Assembly: GCA_903822185.1 (NCBI GenBank)
Contig: CAIJOA010000030.1
Span: forward strand, 151,278-215,277
Length of the DNA stretch: 64,000 nt
DNA from: an uncultured Rhodospirillales bacterium
Lineage (GTDB): Bacteria > Pseudomonadota > Alphaproteobacteria > ATCC43930 > CGMCC-115725
Direction of reading: 5' to 3'
Shown here: piece by piece, positions 57,867 to 64,000 of the stretch
Layout of the letters: each line of letters begins with the position of its first letter
Position numbering within the stretch: position 1 is the first letter of the stretch
The notes under the pieces: model-generated
Told to the model about the DNA's origin: nothing
The model's database searches: none
Seen by the model: only the letters and a program-made list of their open reading frames with translations
Position numbers and translations under genes: made by a program

Positions 57867-58778
57867 TTATTGCCAAAAGTTATAAAAATTGAACCAGTTG
57901 TCCGGTGCTTGCCGGCAAAAATATTCGAGACGTCCGACATAGTAGCGTACGGCATCTTCCACCGCTTTAGACCGCGTTTCGCGCGTTACGGCAGTGAAAT
58001 CGGCAAGCCGTTCGAAATGAACGTCGTAGCAGCGACCGCCACGATAAAGTCCAACCATGAGAATGACGCGCCGCCGCAGTAGCGCCGCGAGACGAAACGG
58101 TCCCAGCGGAAATTGCGCGTTGTCGCCGAGAAAATCGACCCGCAGATTTTCCTCGTGATCCAACGCCAGCCCACGATCGGCCAGGATGGCGATGAGATGG
58201 CCTTCATTGAGACGCTGCTCGACCGCCAGCATGGCGTTCGGTTGGCCGAGCGCGATCACTTCAATGGAGAGATCAGGATTGATGGCGTTGAGGACTGAAT
58301 TGATCTTGCGGGCGTTCTCTTCATACATGAGAAGGCTGAGCTTGAAATTCGGCTGGCGATGGCCGAGCGCGCGCAAGATTTCCAAGCTGCCCAAATGGGC
58401 ACCGAAGAGGAAACAGCCTTCGCCGCGATCGATTTCTGCCTCGGCGATTTCTTCTCCGTCAGCATGAACATCGAACAGATCGAGTTCGTTGTTTAGGAGA
58501 TAGACGCGATCGAGCACGCACGCGGCAAAGCAATGATAATGCTGGAAGCGCTCGTTGATGCGTGGCTCGCGGCCGAAGGCATGACGAAGATAAATATCCG
58601 ACGCGCGCCGGGATGCTGTGGAGAAGGCCAAAAAATAGAGACAGATGGGATACAGCAACAGGCGGGTCGTTCGCCGACCAAGATGAAGGGCGATCCAAAC
58701 GATAAGTTTGATCGCTACCGTTGCGCCACGCTCGCCCCGGGTCGTCCAGGCTTCGCCTTCTTCCTCATGATCCGTCAT
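57867..58778 (-). CDS. LpxL/HtrB-like acyltransferase
   Basis: The 303-residue protein resembles the lipid A acyltransferase family: an N-terminal membrane segment (about residues 33-55), then F-G-A-H-L-G-S-L-E (HX4E box near residue 126) and a late N-W-F-N-F-Y-N-F-W. In aryl polyene clusters such a gene couples an acyl or polyenoyl chain to a lipid. It overlaps the ApeI-like gene by four bases. Confidence 0.88.
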   Translation of the reverse strand: MTDHEEEGEAWTTRGERGATVAIKLIVWIALHLGRRTTRLLLYPICLYFLAFSTASRRASDIYLRHAFGREPRINERFQHYHCFAACVLDRVYLLNNELDLFDVHADGEEIAEAEIDRGEGCFLFGAHLGSLEILRALGHRQPNFKLSLLMYEENARKINSVLNAINPDLSIEVIALGQPNAMLAVEQRLNEGHLIAILADRGLALDHEENLRVDFLGDNAQFPLGPFRLAALLRRRVILMVGLYRGGRCYDVHFERLADFTAVTRETRSKAVEDAVRYYVGRLEYFCRQAPDNWFNFYNFWQ

Positions 58779-59080
58779 GCCGGTTTAGCGTCGAAGCGAA
58801 GTGTACCCGTAAGGGCGGTCGTGCCCGAGGGCGTCAACAAGCAGCGAAACTGCGTCTCGTCGCCCTTCTTTTCCCATTCGATACGAATCCGGTCGCCGGG
58901 ACGAATTGGGGTGAGGAATTTTGCCGACCGTATGGCGCAGCCTTGTGACGGTGCTTCGCCCGCGATGGTATGCGCGACGATATCGAGCAGCAAAGCACCG
59001 GGAATGATCGGATTGCCCGGGAAATGGCCGGCGGCCGTTGGGTGATCGGCAGGGAATTGCATCTCGAAGAAATCGGTCAC
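58775..59080 (-). CDS. 3-hydroxyacyl-ACP dehydratase (ApeI/FabZ-like hotdog)
   Basis: The 101-residue protein has G-H-F-P-G-N-P-I-I-P-G-A-L-L-L-D with His19, the FabZ/ApeI catalytic helix and loop. It is shorter than FabZ, as ApeI proteins are. GTG 59080 is the start. It pairs with the ApeP-like dehydratase and stands nine bases from the ligase gene. Confidence 0.85.
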   Translation of the reverse strand: MTDFFEMQFPADHPTAAGHFPGNPIIPGALLLDIVAHTIAGEAPSQGCAIRSAKFLTPIRPGDRIRIEWEKKGDETQFRCLLTPSGTTALTGTLRFDAKPA

Positions 59081-59089
59081 GCGATGCCC

Positions 59090-60421
59090 CTAGACCGCTT
59101 TACGGTCGGCCAATTGGTCAACCGCTTCGCGCGACAGTTTGCCCAGGACGTTTCGCGGCAAAGCGTCGATCATGCGTATCGGTCGCGGCAAAAAAGCCGG
59201 ATCGATGCGCGCGCGCAAGGCAGCAAGAATTGTGTCGGCGGTCAGGTCAGGTGCGACTACGAAGGCCATCAGCCGCGTCGTGCCAGAGTCGTTCTCATCG
59301 GGCATCACGAAAACCCCGTCGCGCACACCCTCAATCGAATTGAGATGATAATTGAGATGCGCCAGCGACGTCCGTTTGCCCGCGATGTTGACGAGGTCGG
59401 CAAGCCTGCCATGAAGGTGGAATCGGCTCGCGCTGTGCAATTCGATCACGTCGTTCAGCATCACTTCGCGTTCGACCGCGGCGCCGGCGGCCCAGGTTCC
59501 TTCGCCGTCCTGGCGCAAAGCAGCACCTTCGATACAGCACCATTCGTCGTTCTCAACCGTGCGACGAACGGCAACTGCGCCTGCTTCGGAGCAGCCGTAA
59601 ATCTCCAACAGCGGCGCGTTGAAACGCTTCTCGGCTTCGATGGCCAATTGGGGCGACAAGGGAGCAGTCGCGCTGACGATCAAGTCGGCGTTCGGCATCT
59701 GTCCGCTCTCCGTCAGGACGGCGCGTAGATGGACGGGCGTGGTGATGATGATCCGCGGCGCCGGCGCCGCCTCAACGCAGGCGATAACATCACTGGGATA
59801 GAAGGGGCGTGCATGATGCAGGACGAGGCCGTGCTGCAAGGCGAGCATGACCGTTGATTCGATGCCGTAGCTGTGCTGTTGCGGCACCGTGCCGATAACG
59901 GTTGCGCCGCGAAGGCGATCAACGCCGAGGCTGTTGCCGGCGGCGATCGAGCTTCTGACCAGCGAGCCCCATGATTTCAGGTGCGGTGCCGGTTGTCCCG
60001 TCGATCCTGACGTGAAGAGCGTGACCGCGGGTTGTGCATCCGGAAAGCTAGGCATTGTCGTCGCTGGTTGGACGCTGGCGTTATGGTCGGGATAGGCGAA
60101 GGCAGGCATCTGAATGGCCGGGGGCGTTCCGTCATGGATCGCATAGAGATCGTCATACCCCGCCGCAATGCCGCTCAATACGCCGGCGGTATTGCTGGGC
60201 GGCATCAGGCTGATTTGCTGACGCACCAAAGCGGCGGCAAAGGCGACGGTGAAGCGGTATCGATCATCGCAGAGATTGAAGAGGTATCGATGATGCGGAA
60301 GCGTCGCGGCCAGATTGGCGACATCGGCGAGAAAGGATGCAACCGTCACCGGCCTCTTTGCCGTGATGGCAAAGATATCGTCGAGCCGGGCATGGCGTGT
60401 CAGGGGATAGACGATCGTCAT
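59090..60421 (-). CDS. AMP-dependent acyl/aryl-CoA or -ACP ligase (ApeH-like)
   Basis: The 443-residue ANL-superfamily enzyme has the P-loop L-F-T-S-G-S-T-G (about residue 131-138), L-E-I-Y-G-C-S-E-A-G near 270 and the hinge region H-L-H-G-R-L-A-D-L-V-N-I-A-G-K before the C-terminal domain. It would activate the aromatic starter (4-hydroxybenzoate-type in known systems) for the ACP. Neither an ammonia-lyase nor a chorismate lyase is in the window, so starter supply lies elsewhere. Confidence 0.88.
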   Translation of the reverse strand: MTIVYPLTRHARLDDIFAITAKRPVTVASFLADVANLAATLPHHRYLFNLCDDRYRFTVAFAAALVRQQISLMPPSNTAGVLSGIAAGYDDLYAIHDGTPPAIQMPAFAYPDHNASVQPATTMPSFPDAQPAVTLFTSGSTGQPAPHLKSWGSLVRSSIAAGNSLGVDRLRGATVIGTVPQQHSYGIESTVMLALQHGLVLHHARPFYPSDVIACVEAAPAPRIIITTPVHLRAVLTESGQMPNADLIVSATAPLSPQLAIEAEKRFNAPLLEIYGCSEAGAVAVRRTVENDEWCCIEGAALRQDGEGTWAAGAAVEREVMLNDVIELHSASRFHLHGRLADLVNIAGKRTSLAHLNYHLNSIEGVRDGVFVMPDENDSGTTRLMAFVVAPDLTADTILAALRARIDPAFLPRPIRMIDALPRNVLGKLSREAVDQLADRKAV

Positions 60422-60455
60422 GAACTGGGACTGAGAAAAAAAGAGGCTGAAAGAC

Positions 60456-61118
60456 TCACACGGAATCAGCTTGCCGCGCGCTTCGTCCCGAAGTTTTCGC
60501 GACGATCTGCATTATGTCGGAAAAGCTATCGATGGGAAAGCCGCGGAACCGGAAGAAACGGTAAGCGCATTCGATGGCGAAGAACAGCGCCGCCAGCGGC
60601 AAGTTGAGTACGTTCACGAAGAACGACCAAACCTCGAGCGGGGCCAGAAAGAACAGCAGCGCCGAAACAACCAACTGGCCGGCAAAATAAAAACACCAGA
60701 GCCATGTCACACGCCGCGTATGAACAATCAATTCCGGCGGCAATGGCCCTCGAACCGCAACCACGACGCGGGTGAGAATAGGTTCGTGCCCTGGCAGCAG
60801 GGAAATCGCAAAGGCGCCAAACAACCCGCCATAGGCCAGAGCGTGCGGAAGGCCCGGCATCGCGTTCAAACTCAAGCCGGCCTTTTGGGCCCAGATCAAA
60901 AGCAGCGTCAGCGCGACCGTGGCAACGACAAGCCATTTGATGCGGGCTGGGTGGTGGATCGAGGCGATCCCACCAATAATCGCGAGCTGTAGAACGGGAA
61001 TTGCTACGATCAAGGGAGTCCACCGCGTCGTGGCGATCGCCGCGTGAATTGCCAACGGGGCGGCAACGAGGGCGATAACACCGATGACTTTGCCCGCCGA
61101 AACGATCCGGCGCAGCAT
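60456..61118 (-). CDS. COG4648-like membrane protein of aryl polyene clusters (copy 2)
   Basis: The 220-residue protein has about six membrane helices. G-L-P-H-A-L-A-Y-G-G, P-G-H-E-P-I-L-T and H-T-R-R-V-T-W-L-W-C-F-Y-F-A-G-Q mark the family. Copy 1 lies at 45139-45780. It starts one base after the ACP stop. Topology points to a role in the membrane, possibly partner of the ligase or acyltransferases; no biochemical function is established. Confidence 0.8.
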   Translation of the reverse strand: MLRRIVSAGKVIGVIALVAAPLAIHAAIATTRWTPLIVAIPVLQLAIIGGIASIHHPARIKWLVVATVALTLLLIWAQKAGLSLNAMPGLPHALAYGGLFGAFAISLLPGHEPILTRVVVAVRGPLPPELIVHTRRVTWLWCFYFAGQLVVSALLFFLAPLEVWSFFVNVLNLPLAALFFAIECAYRFFRFRGFPIDSFSDIMQIVAKTSGRSARQADSV

Positions 61119-61394
61119 TTAAGTCGTCCGGTGCTGCTGGATATAATCGCTGAGGCTACGGAGGCAGGTGAAGATCGCGACGTTGTTCTTATCGTCCGAA
61201 CGCAGTTTCACGCCGTAGGTTTTTGAGACGGCCAAGGCGATCTCAAGGACATCGATCGAATCAAGGCCGAGCCCCTCGTCATAGAGCGGCGCCATTGGGT
61301 CGATCGTCGAGGGTTCGACTTCCAGGTTCAGTGTCGTGACGATGAGTTCCGCCAAAGCATTTTCTGGTGAAGATTGCAGATTAGAATCAGGCAT
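61119..61394 (-). CDS. Acyl carrier protein of the polyene cluster (ApeE/ApeF-like)
   Basis: The 91-residue ACP has the phosphopantetheine site G-L-D-S-I-D-V-L-E with Ser46. It carries the growing chain between KS, KR and DH enzymes. It is the first gene of the operon, 41 bases downstream of the candidate -10 box. Known systems have two ACPs; only one is seen here. Confidence 0.92.
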   Translation of the reverse strand: MPDSNLQSSPENALAELIVTTLNLEVEPSTIDPMAPLYDEGLGLDSIDVLEIALAVSKTYGVKLRSDDKNNVAIFTCLRSLSDYIQQHRTT

Positions 61395-61435
61395 TTTAAC
61401 CTATTATCGAAAGGGCAGAACGCGCCAACGGCGGT

Positions 61436-61466
61436 GTCATAAAATGCTTATGCGGTTGTAACAACC
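61436..61466 (-). promoter_or_regulatory. Candidate promoter and operator of the polyene operon
   Basis: On the minus strand TTGTTA (61459-61464), 17 bases, TATGAC (61436-61441) make a plausible sigma-70 promoter, with start near 61429 and a 35-base leader. The palindrome GGTTGT-A-ACAACC (61454-61466, 6-1-6, no mismatch) covers the -35 box, a usual place for a repressor. Confidence 0.45.
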
Positions 61467-61564
61467 TACCACCGTTTACGGCATCATGATAGACCATCGG
61501 GGAGATTCGGTGAGGGAATTGGCCGAATATCGGGTTGGATGCGTTTCAAAGCATTGGGCGGCAG

Positions 61565-61822
61565 ATGAATAGATATCGAATGATCTTGGTCGGTCTTAGC
61601 TTGATCGCGGTCAGCGCTTGCTCCGAGGCAGGACCCGTTATCCTAAACGCATCGCCAGAAGGGTTGGTGGTGCGTTACAACCCCAACAACACGACCACGG
61701 CAAGCGCGCTCACGGCGGCGCAAGGAGAATGTGCGAAATTTGGTCGGAATGCGAAGTTCGAGGGAAGCGGCATGAGCGGCGATATCTTTTCGACTTATTC
61801 CTGCGTCAAGCCGCCGCGCTGA
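61565..61822 (+). CDS. Small lipoprotein, 85 aa
   Basis: The product begins M-N-R-Y-R-M-I-L-V-G and has the lipobox A-V-S-A-C. Two further cysteines follow (G-E-C-A-K and Y-S-C-V-K), probably a disulfide. No catalytic motif. ATG 61565 or 61580 could be the start; ribosome site weak. Function unknown. Confidence 0.65.
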   Translation: MNRYRMILVGLSLIAVSACSEAGPVILNASPEGLVVRYNPNNTTTASALTAAQGECAKFGRNAKFEGSGMSGDIFSTYSCVKPPR

Positions 61823-61861
61823 CCGTCCGGCACGATATTGCCCTCAAAGCGCCTAACATTC

Positions 61862-61901
61862 TTCGAAATGCCCCAGCAGGGTTCGAAATGCCCCAGCAGG
61901 G
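61862..61901 (+). repeat. Tandem duplication of a 20-bp unit
   Basis: TTCGAAATGCCCCAGCAGGG occurs twice with no mismatch or gap. It lies in the interval between the lipoprotein and DUF3096 genes, upstream of the latter's ribosome site. Confidence 0.95.
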
Positions 61902-61927
61902 TTAGGTCTTCAATGGGAGGGCATCAC

Positions 61928-62077
61928 ATGGCGTTCAATCTTGTCTTCGTAACCCCGCTGGTTTCCTTGGTCGCGGGGATTTTGATTCTGATCGTGCCGC
62001 GTTTGCTCAGCTATATCGTCGCGATCTATCTGATCTTTATCGGCGCGACAGGGCTGTGGCCGCACCTGCTGCGCTGA
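61928..62077 (+). CDS. DUF3096 family small membrane protein
   Basis: The 49-residue protein is almost wholly two hydrophobic helices around P-L-V-S-L-V-A-G-I-L-I-L-I-V-P-R-L-L-S-Y-I-V-A-I-Y-L, which is the DUF3096 pattern. Function unknown. GGGAGGG stands six bases before ATG 61928; in-frame codons further up run through the tandem repeat. Confidence 0.8.
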   Translation: MAFNLVFVTPLVSLVAGILILIVPRLLSYIVAIYLIFIGATGLWPHLLR

Positions 62078-62081
62078 CCTT

Positions 62082-62900
62082 TCAGGTCCGCGTCAGGGTG
62101 TAGAGCGCGACAGCGGCCGCGTTCGAGACATTGAGCGAGTGCATCGTGCCGCGGGTCGCGAGACGGGCGAGGTAATCGCAGTTTTCGCGGACGAGACGCC
62201 GCAATCCGGCTCCTTCCGCGCCCAGTAACAACACGATCTTTTCCGGCAGATCGATCTCGGCGAGGTCTTGTTCCGCTTCGCTATCGAGTCCGACGCACCA
62301 AAATCCTTCTTCTTTCAAACGCTCGATTGTCCGGACGAGGTTCGTCACCCGAATAAACGGGACGGCTTCGATGGCGCCCGACGCCGCCTTGGCGAGGGTG
62401 CCGGTGACGTCGGGGGCGCCATGTTCCGGCACGATGACGGCATGGGCGGCAAACGCAGCGGCGGAACGAAGGATCGCCCCGACATTGTGCGGATCGGTAA
62501 CTTGATCGAGCACGACCAGGATATGCGGCGCGCCGATCGCCGGAATACTGGCGAGCACATCGTCCAGATCGAGAACGGCGAGGCGGTCGGCTTCGACCGC
62601 AACCCCTTGATGAACCGCGCCCGGCGGCAACATCGCATCGAGCATGCGGCGTTCGACGATCTCGATCGACTCAGGAGCGGCCGCTGCTTGTGCTTGTCCC
62701 AACAGCATTTCGATCTCGTCGGCATTTTCGGGCAGGCACAGCAAGCGCAAGCACCGGCGGGCCGGATTGGCCAATGCTGCGATAACCGCGTGATTGCCGT
62801 AAATCCACTGCGTTGCCTTGCTTGCAATATTATCGCGCACCGGCGCCGGCTGGTGAAGGGCGCCTTGTTGCTTCGATCGTGAGTTTGGACGACGTGCCAT
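62082..62900 (-). CDS. rlmB: 23S rRNA 2'-O-ribose methyltransferase, RlmB/TrmH family
   Basis: The 272-residue SPOUT methyltransferase has a basic N-terminal extension, the RNA-binding substrate domain (W-I-Y-G-N-H-A-V-I-A-A-L), and the knot motifs L-D-x-V-x-D-P-H-N-V-G-A-I-x-R-S-A, L-L-G-A-E-G-x-G-L and M-x-S-L-N-V-S-N-A-A-A-V. RlmB methylates G2251 of 23S rRNA. In Alphaproteobacteria this gene often stands next to the tRNA-Tyr/Gly-tuf operon, as here. Confidence 0.93.
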   Translation of the reverse strand: MARRPNSRSKQQGALHQPAPVRDNIASKATQWIYGNHAVIAALANPARRCLRLLCLPENADEIEMLLGQAQAAAAPESIEIVERRMLDAMLPPGAVHQGVAVEADRLAVLDLDDVLASIPAIGAPHILVVLDQVTDPHNVGAILRSAAAFAAHAVIVPEHGAPDVTGTLAKAASGAIEAVPFIRVTNLVRTIERLKEEGFWCVGLDSEAEQDLAEIDLPEKIVLLLGAEGAGLRRLVRENCDYLARLATRGTMHSLNVSNAAAVALYTLTRT

Positions 62901-62909
62901 GAAAACCGA

Positions 62910-63467
62910 TCAGCCGCGTTTGATCGGTGGCACGGGAAGAGAGCCGTCCGGCGTCGGCACTTGCGCCACGTTGAGGATCATCGAGATCATGCTGTAGTGA
63001 CCGCAAATGCCGATCAGATCCATTGCGCCGCGCGTGCCGTGACGGGATGCGACCGCCGCGAAGGTCTTGTCGCTGACCGCGTGGGTGGTATTGAGCTCGA
63101 TGACGAATTCATAGACCGCCATTTGCTCGACCGTCAGCGTTTCCGGCTTCTCGCCTTTGCGGATCGCTTCGACCGCGGCGCTGTCGAGGCCCGTCTGCAA
63201 GGCCAGGCGGGAATGCACATACCATTCGTATTGAGCGCCCCAAAAGCGGCCCATCGTAATGGTGGCCAATTCCTTCAAATCGTCCGACAACGAGTTATGG
63301 AAACGGACATAAGCGCCCGTCGCCTCGATCGCCCGCAGGACGCCGGGGCTGTGCAGCGCCGGTGAGAAGGGGCCGCCCATCTTACCGCGCGATCCGGCGA
63401 CCTTCTGGGCCAGTTCGTTTTGATCGTCGGTATAATTGTTGGGAGAAATCTCTGGGAAACGACTCAT
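62910..63467 (-). CDS. Carboxymuconolactone decarboxylase family protein
   Basis: The 185-residue AhpD-like protein has the helical core L-K-E-L-A-T-I-T-M-G-R-F-W-G-A-Q-Y-E-W-Y-V-H with E and H in the usual places, but no C-x-x-C, so it is not an AhpD-type peroxidase. Members act on lactones or as detoxifying enzymes; function here is open. It lies nine bases upstream of rlmB on the same strand. Confidence 0.85.
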   Translation of the reverse strand: MSRFPEISPNNYTDDQNELAQKVAGSRGKMGGPFSPALHSPGVLRAIEATGAYVRFHNSLSDDLKELATITMGRFWGAQYEWYVHSRLALQTGLDSAAVEAIRKGEKPETLTVEQMAVYEFVIELNTTHAVSDKTFAAVASRHGTRGAMDLIGICGHYSMISMILNVAQVPTPDGSLPVPPIKRG

Positions 63468-63579
63468 GGCACTCCGCTCCTCGCCTTACGCATGTTGGTT
63501 TTGCGCCGATAAGGGGCAGTAGAGCAAATCCGCCACGAATTGCCACCATGAAATGCCCCTCCAAAAGGCGCACAACGCA

Positions 63580-63608
63580 TTGACACACCGGGGCCAATCA
63601 CTTATCAC
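63580..63608 (+). promoter_or_regulatory. Sigma-70 promoter of the tRNA-Tyr/tRNA-Gly/tuf operon
   Basis: TTGACA (63580-63585, perfect), 17 bases, TATCAC (63603-63608). Start is expected near 63615, in a GC-rich discriminator typical of stringently controlled stable-RNA promoters. Confidence 0.75.
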
Positions 63609-63630
63609 CCGCCGGCTGCTCGAAGGCCCT

Positions 63631-63716
63631 GGTGGGGTAGCCAAGCGGTCAAAGGCAACAGACTGTAAATCTGTCGACTCCGGTCTTCGAAGGTTCGAAT
63701 CCTTCCCCCACCACCA
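63631..63716 (+). tRNA. tRNA-Tyr (anticodon GTA)
   Basis: Class II tRNA: acceptor GGTGGGG/CCCCACC, discriminator A, encoded CCA at 63714-63716, anticodon loop CTGTAAA with GTA, long variable arm (CGACTCCGGTCTTCG), T-arm GAAGG/CCTTC. 86 bases. Confidence 0.97.
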
Positions 63717-63770
63717 ACCTTCATCAGTTTCTAAATGGGCGCTCATGTCGATTTGAGTGCCAGCAACGAG

Positions 63771-63844
63771 GCGGGTGTAGCTCAATGGTAGAGCAGAAGC
63801 CTTCCAAGCTTACGACGAGGGTTCGATTCCCTTCACCCGCTCCA
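63771..63844 (+). tRNA. tRNA-Gly (anticodon TCC)
   Basis: Acceptor GCGGGTG/CACCCGC, discriminator T, encoded CCA at 63842-63844, D-arm GCTC/GAGC, anticodon loop CTTCCAA with TCC, T-loop TTCGATT. 54 bases after tRNA-Tyr and in the same transcript as tuf. Confidence 0.97.
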
Positions 63845-63883
63845 GTATCGGCACGCAATATTTTCTAACGACAGGAAAGCCAA

Positions 63884-64000
63884 ATGGCGAAAGCGAAATT
63901 CGAGCGGAAGAAGCCGCATTGCAACATCGGCACGATCGGTCACGTCGATCATGGCAAGACGTCACTGACGGCGGCGATCACGAAGGTTTTGGCGGAGACG
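63884..64000 (+). CDS. tuf: Elongation factor Tu, 5' part only
   Basis: The first 39 codons are present up to the window edge. [29 protein letters not shown] contains the P-loop G-H-V-D-H-G-K-T of EF-Tu. AGGAAAG precedes the ATG. Location after tRNA-Tyr and tRNA-Gly is the usual tRNA-tufB arrangement. Confidence 0.97.
   Translation, partial: MAKAKFERKKPHCNIGTIGHVDHGKTSLTAAITKVLAET

Noticed and set aside
61862..61901. CRISPR repeat
   Set aside because: Two directly abutting copies without spacers and no cas genes.

Overview
The window is a dense, GC-rich bacterial chromosome segment, almost certainly from an alphaproteobacterium of Rhodospirillales-like character. Supporting signs are a usg gene, an orphan Flp pilin, the tRNA-Tyr/tRNA-Gly/tuf start of the translation operon, and a site matching the alphaproteobacterial 16S rRNA 3' end (...CCTTTC). 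No phage, transposase, integrase or CRISPR array was seen. The ends cut two genes: the 3' part of an MFS pump at base 1 and the first 39 codons of tuf at base 64000.

Layout. 1-3.4 kb: three MFS transporters. 3.6-10.4 kb: a TPR protein, the helicase hrpB, a DUF1194 von Willebrand protein, a large pentapeptide-repeat protein and an unknown protein. 10.4-16.4 kb: msrB, then the stress operon prkA-yeaH-spoVR behind a candidate sigma-54 promoter; prkA carries an in-frame TAG. 16.4-19.5 kb: usg, a chemoreceptor, a DUF1345 membrane protein and a GNAT acetyltransferase. 19.6-22.5 kb: thiO-thiS-thiG-thiE under a TPP riboswitch. 22.6-26.2 kb: flp pilin, a Lys-rich exported peptide, small enzymes and an orphan ABC binding protein. 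26.2-28.7 kb: a second TPP riboswitch with thiC and a Nudix gene. 28.8-31.8 kb: an ORF with an extreme Shine-Dalgarno, panC with its start codon inside a 14-bp hairpin, and rfbB. 34.0-40.0 kb: a five-gene surface-glycan operon resembling a WbpM/WbpV/WbpL (WreV/WreQ/WreU) set for QuiNAc- or FucNAc-initiated glycans. 40.0-44.3 kb: small lipoproteins, a methyltransferase and a HI0933-family flavoprotein.

The most notable system is at 44.3-61.4 kb: an aryl-polyene-type (type II PKS-like) pigment cluster. An 11-kb minus-strand operon runs ACP, COG4648 membrane protein, AMP-dependent ligase, ApeI-like dehydratase, LpxL-like acyltransferase, LolA-like protein, MMPL exporter, unknown lipoprotein, ketosynthase, chain-length factor, ApeP-like dehydratase and ketoreductase. 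It is met by a plus-strand arm (flavoprotein, PlsC acyltransferase, GT2 glycosyltransferase). A phosphopantetheinyl transferase, a second COG4648 protein and a second flavoprotein lie at the far end. The two flavoproteins are paralogues of the flavin-dependent halogenase superfamily, both with the W-x-W-x-I-P motif, arranged divergently around a tRNA-Thr gene. Together these suggest an outer-membrane-bound, possibly halogenated or oxidised aryl polyene lipid.

61.5-64 kb: small envelope proteins, the rRNA methyltransferase rlmB, a carboxymuconolactone-decarboxylase family protein, then tRNA-Tyr, tRNA-Gly and tuf behind a good sigma-70 promoter. All assignments are from reading motifs and gene order; no database search was run.
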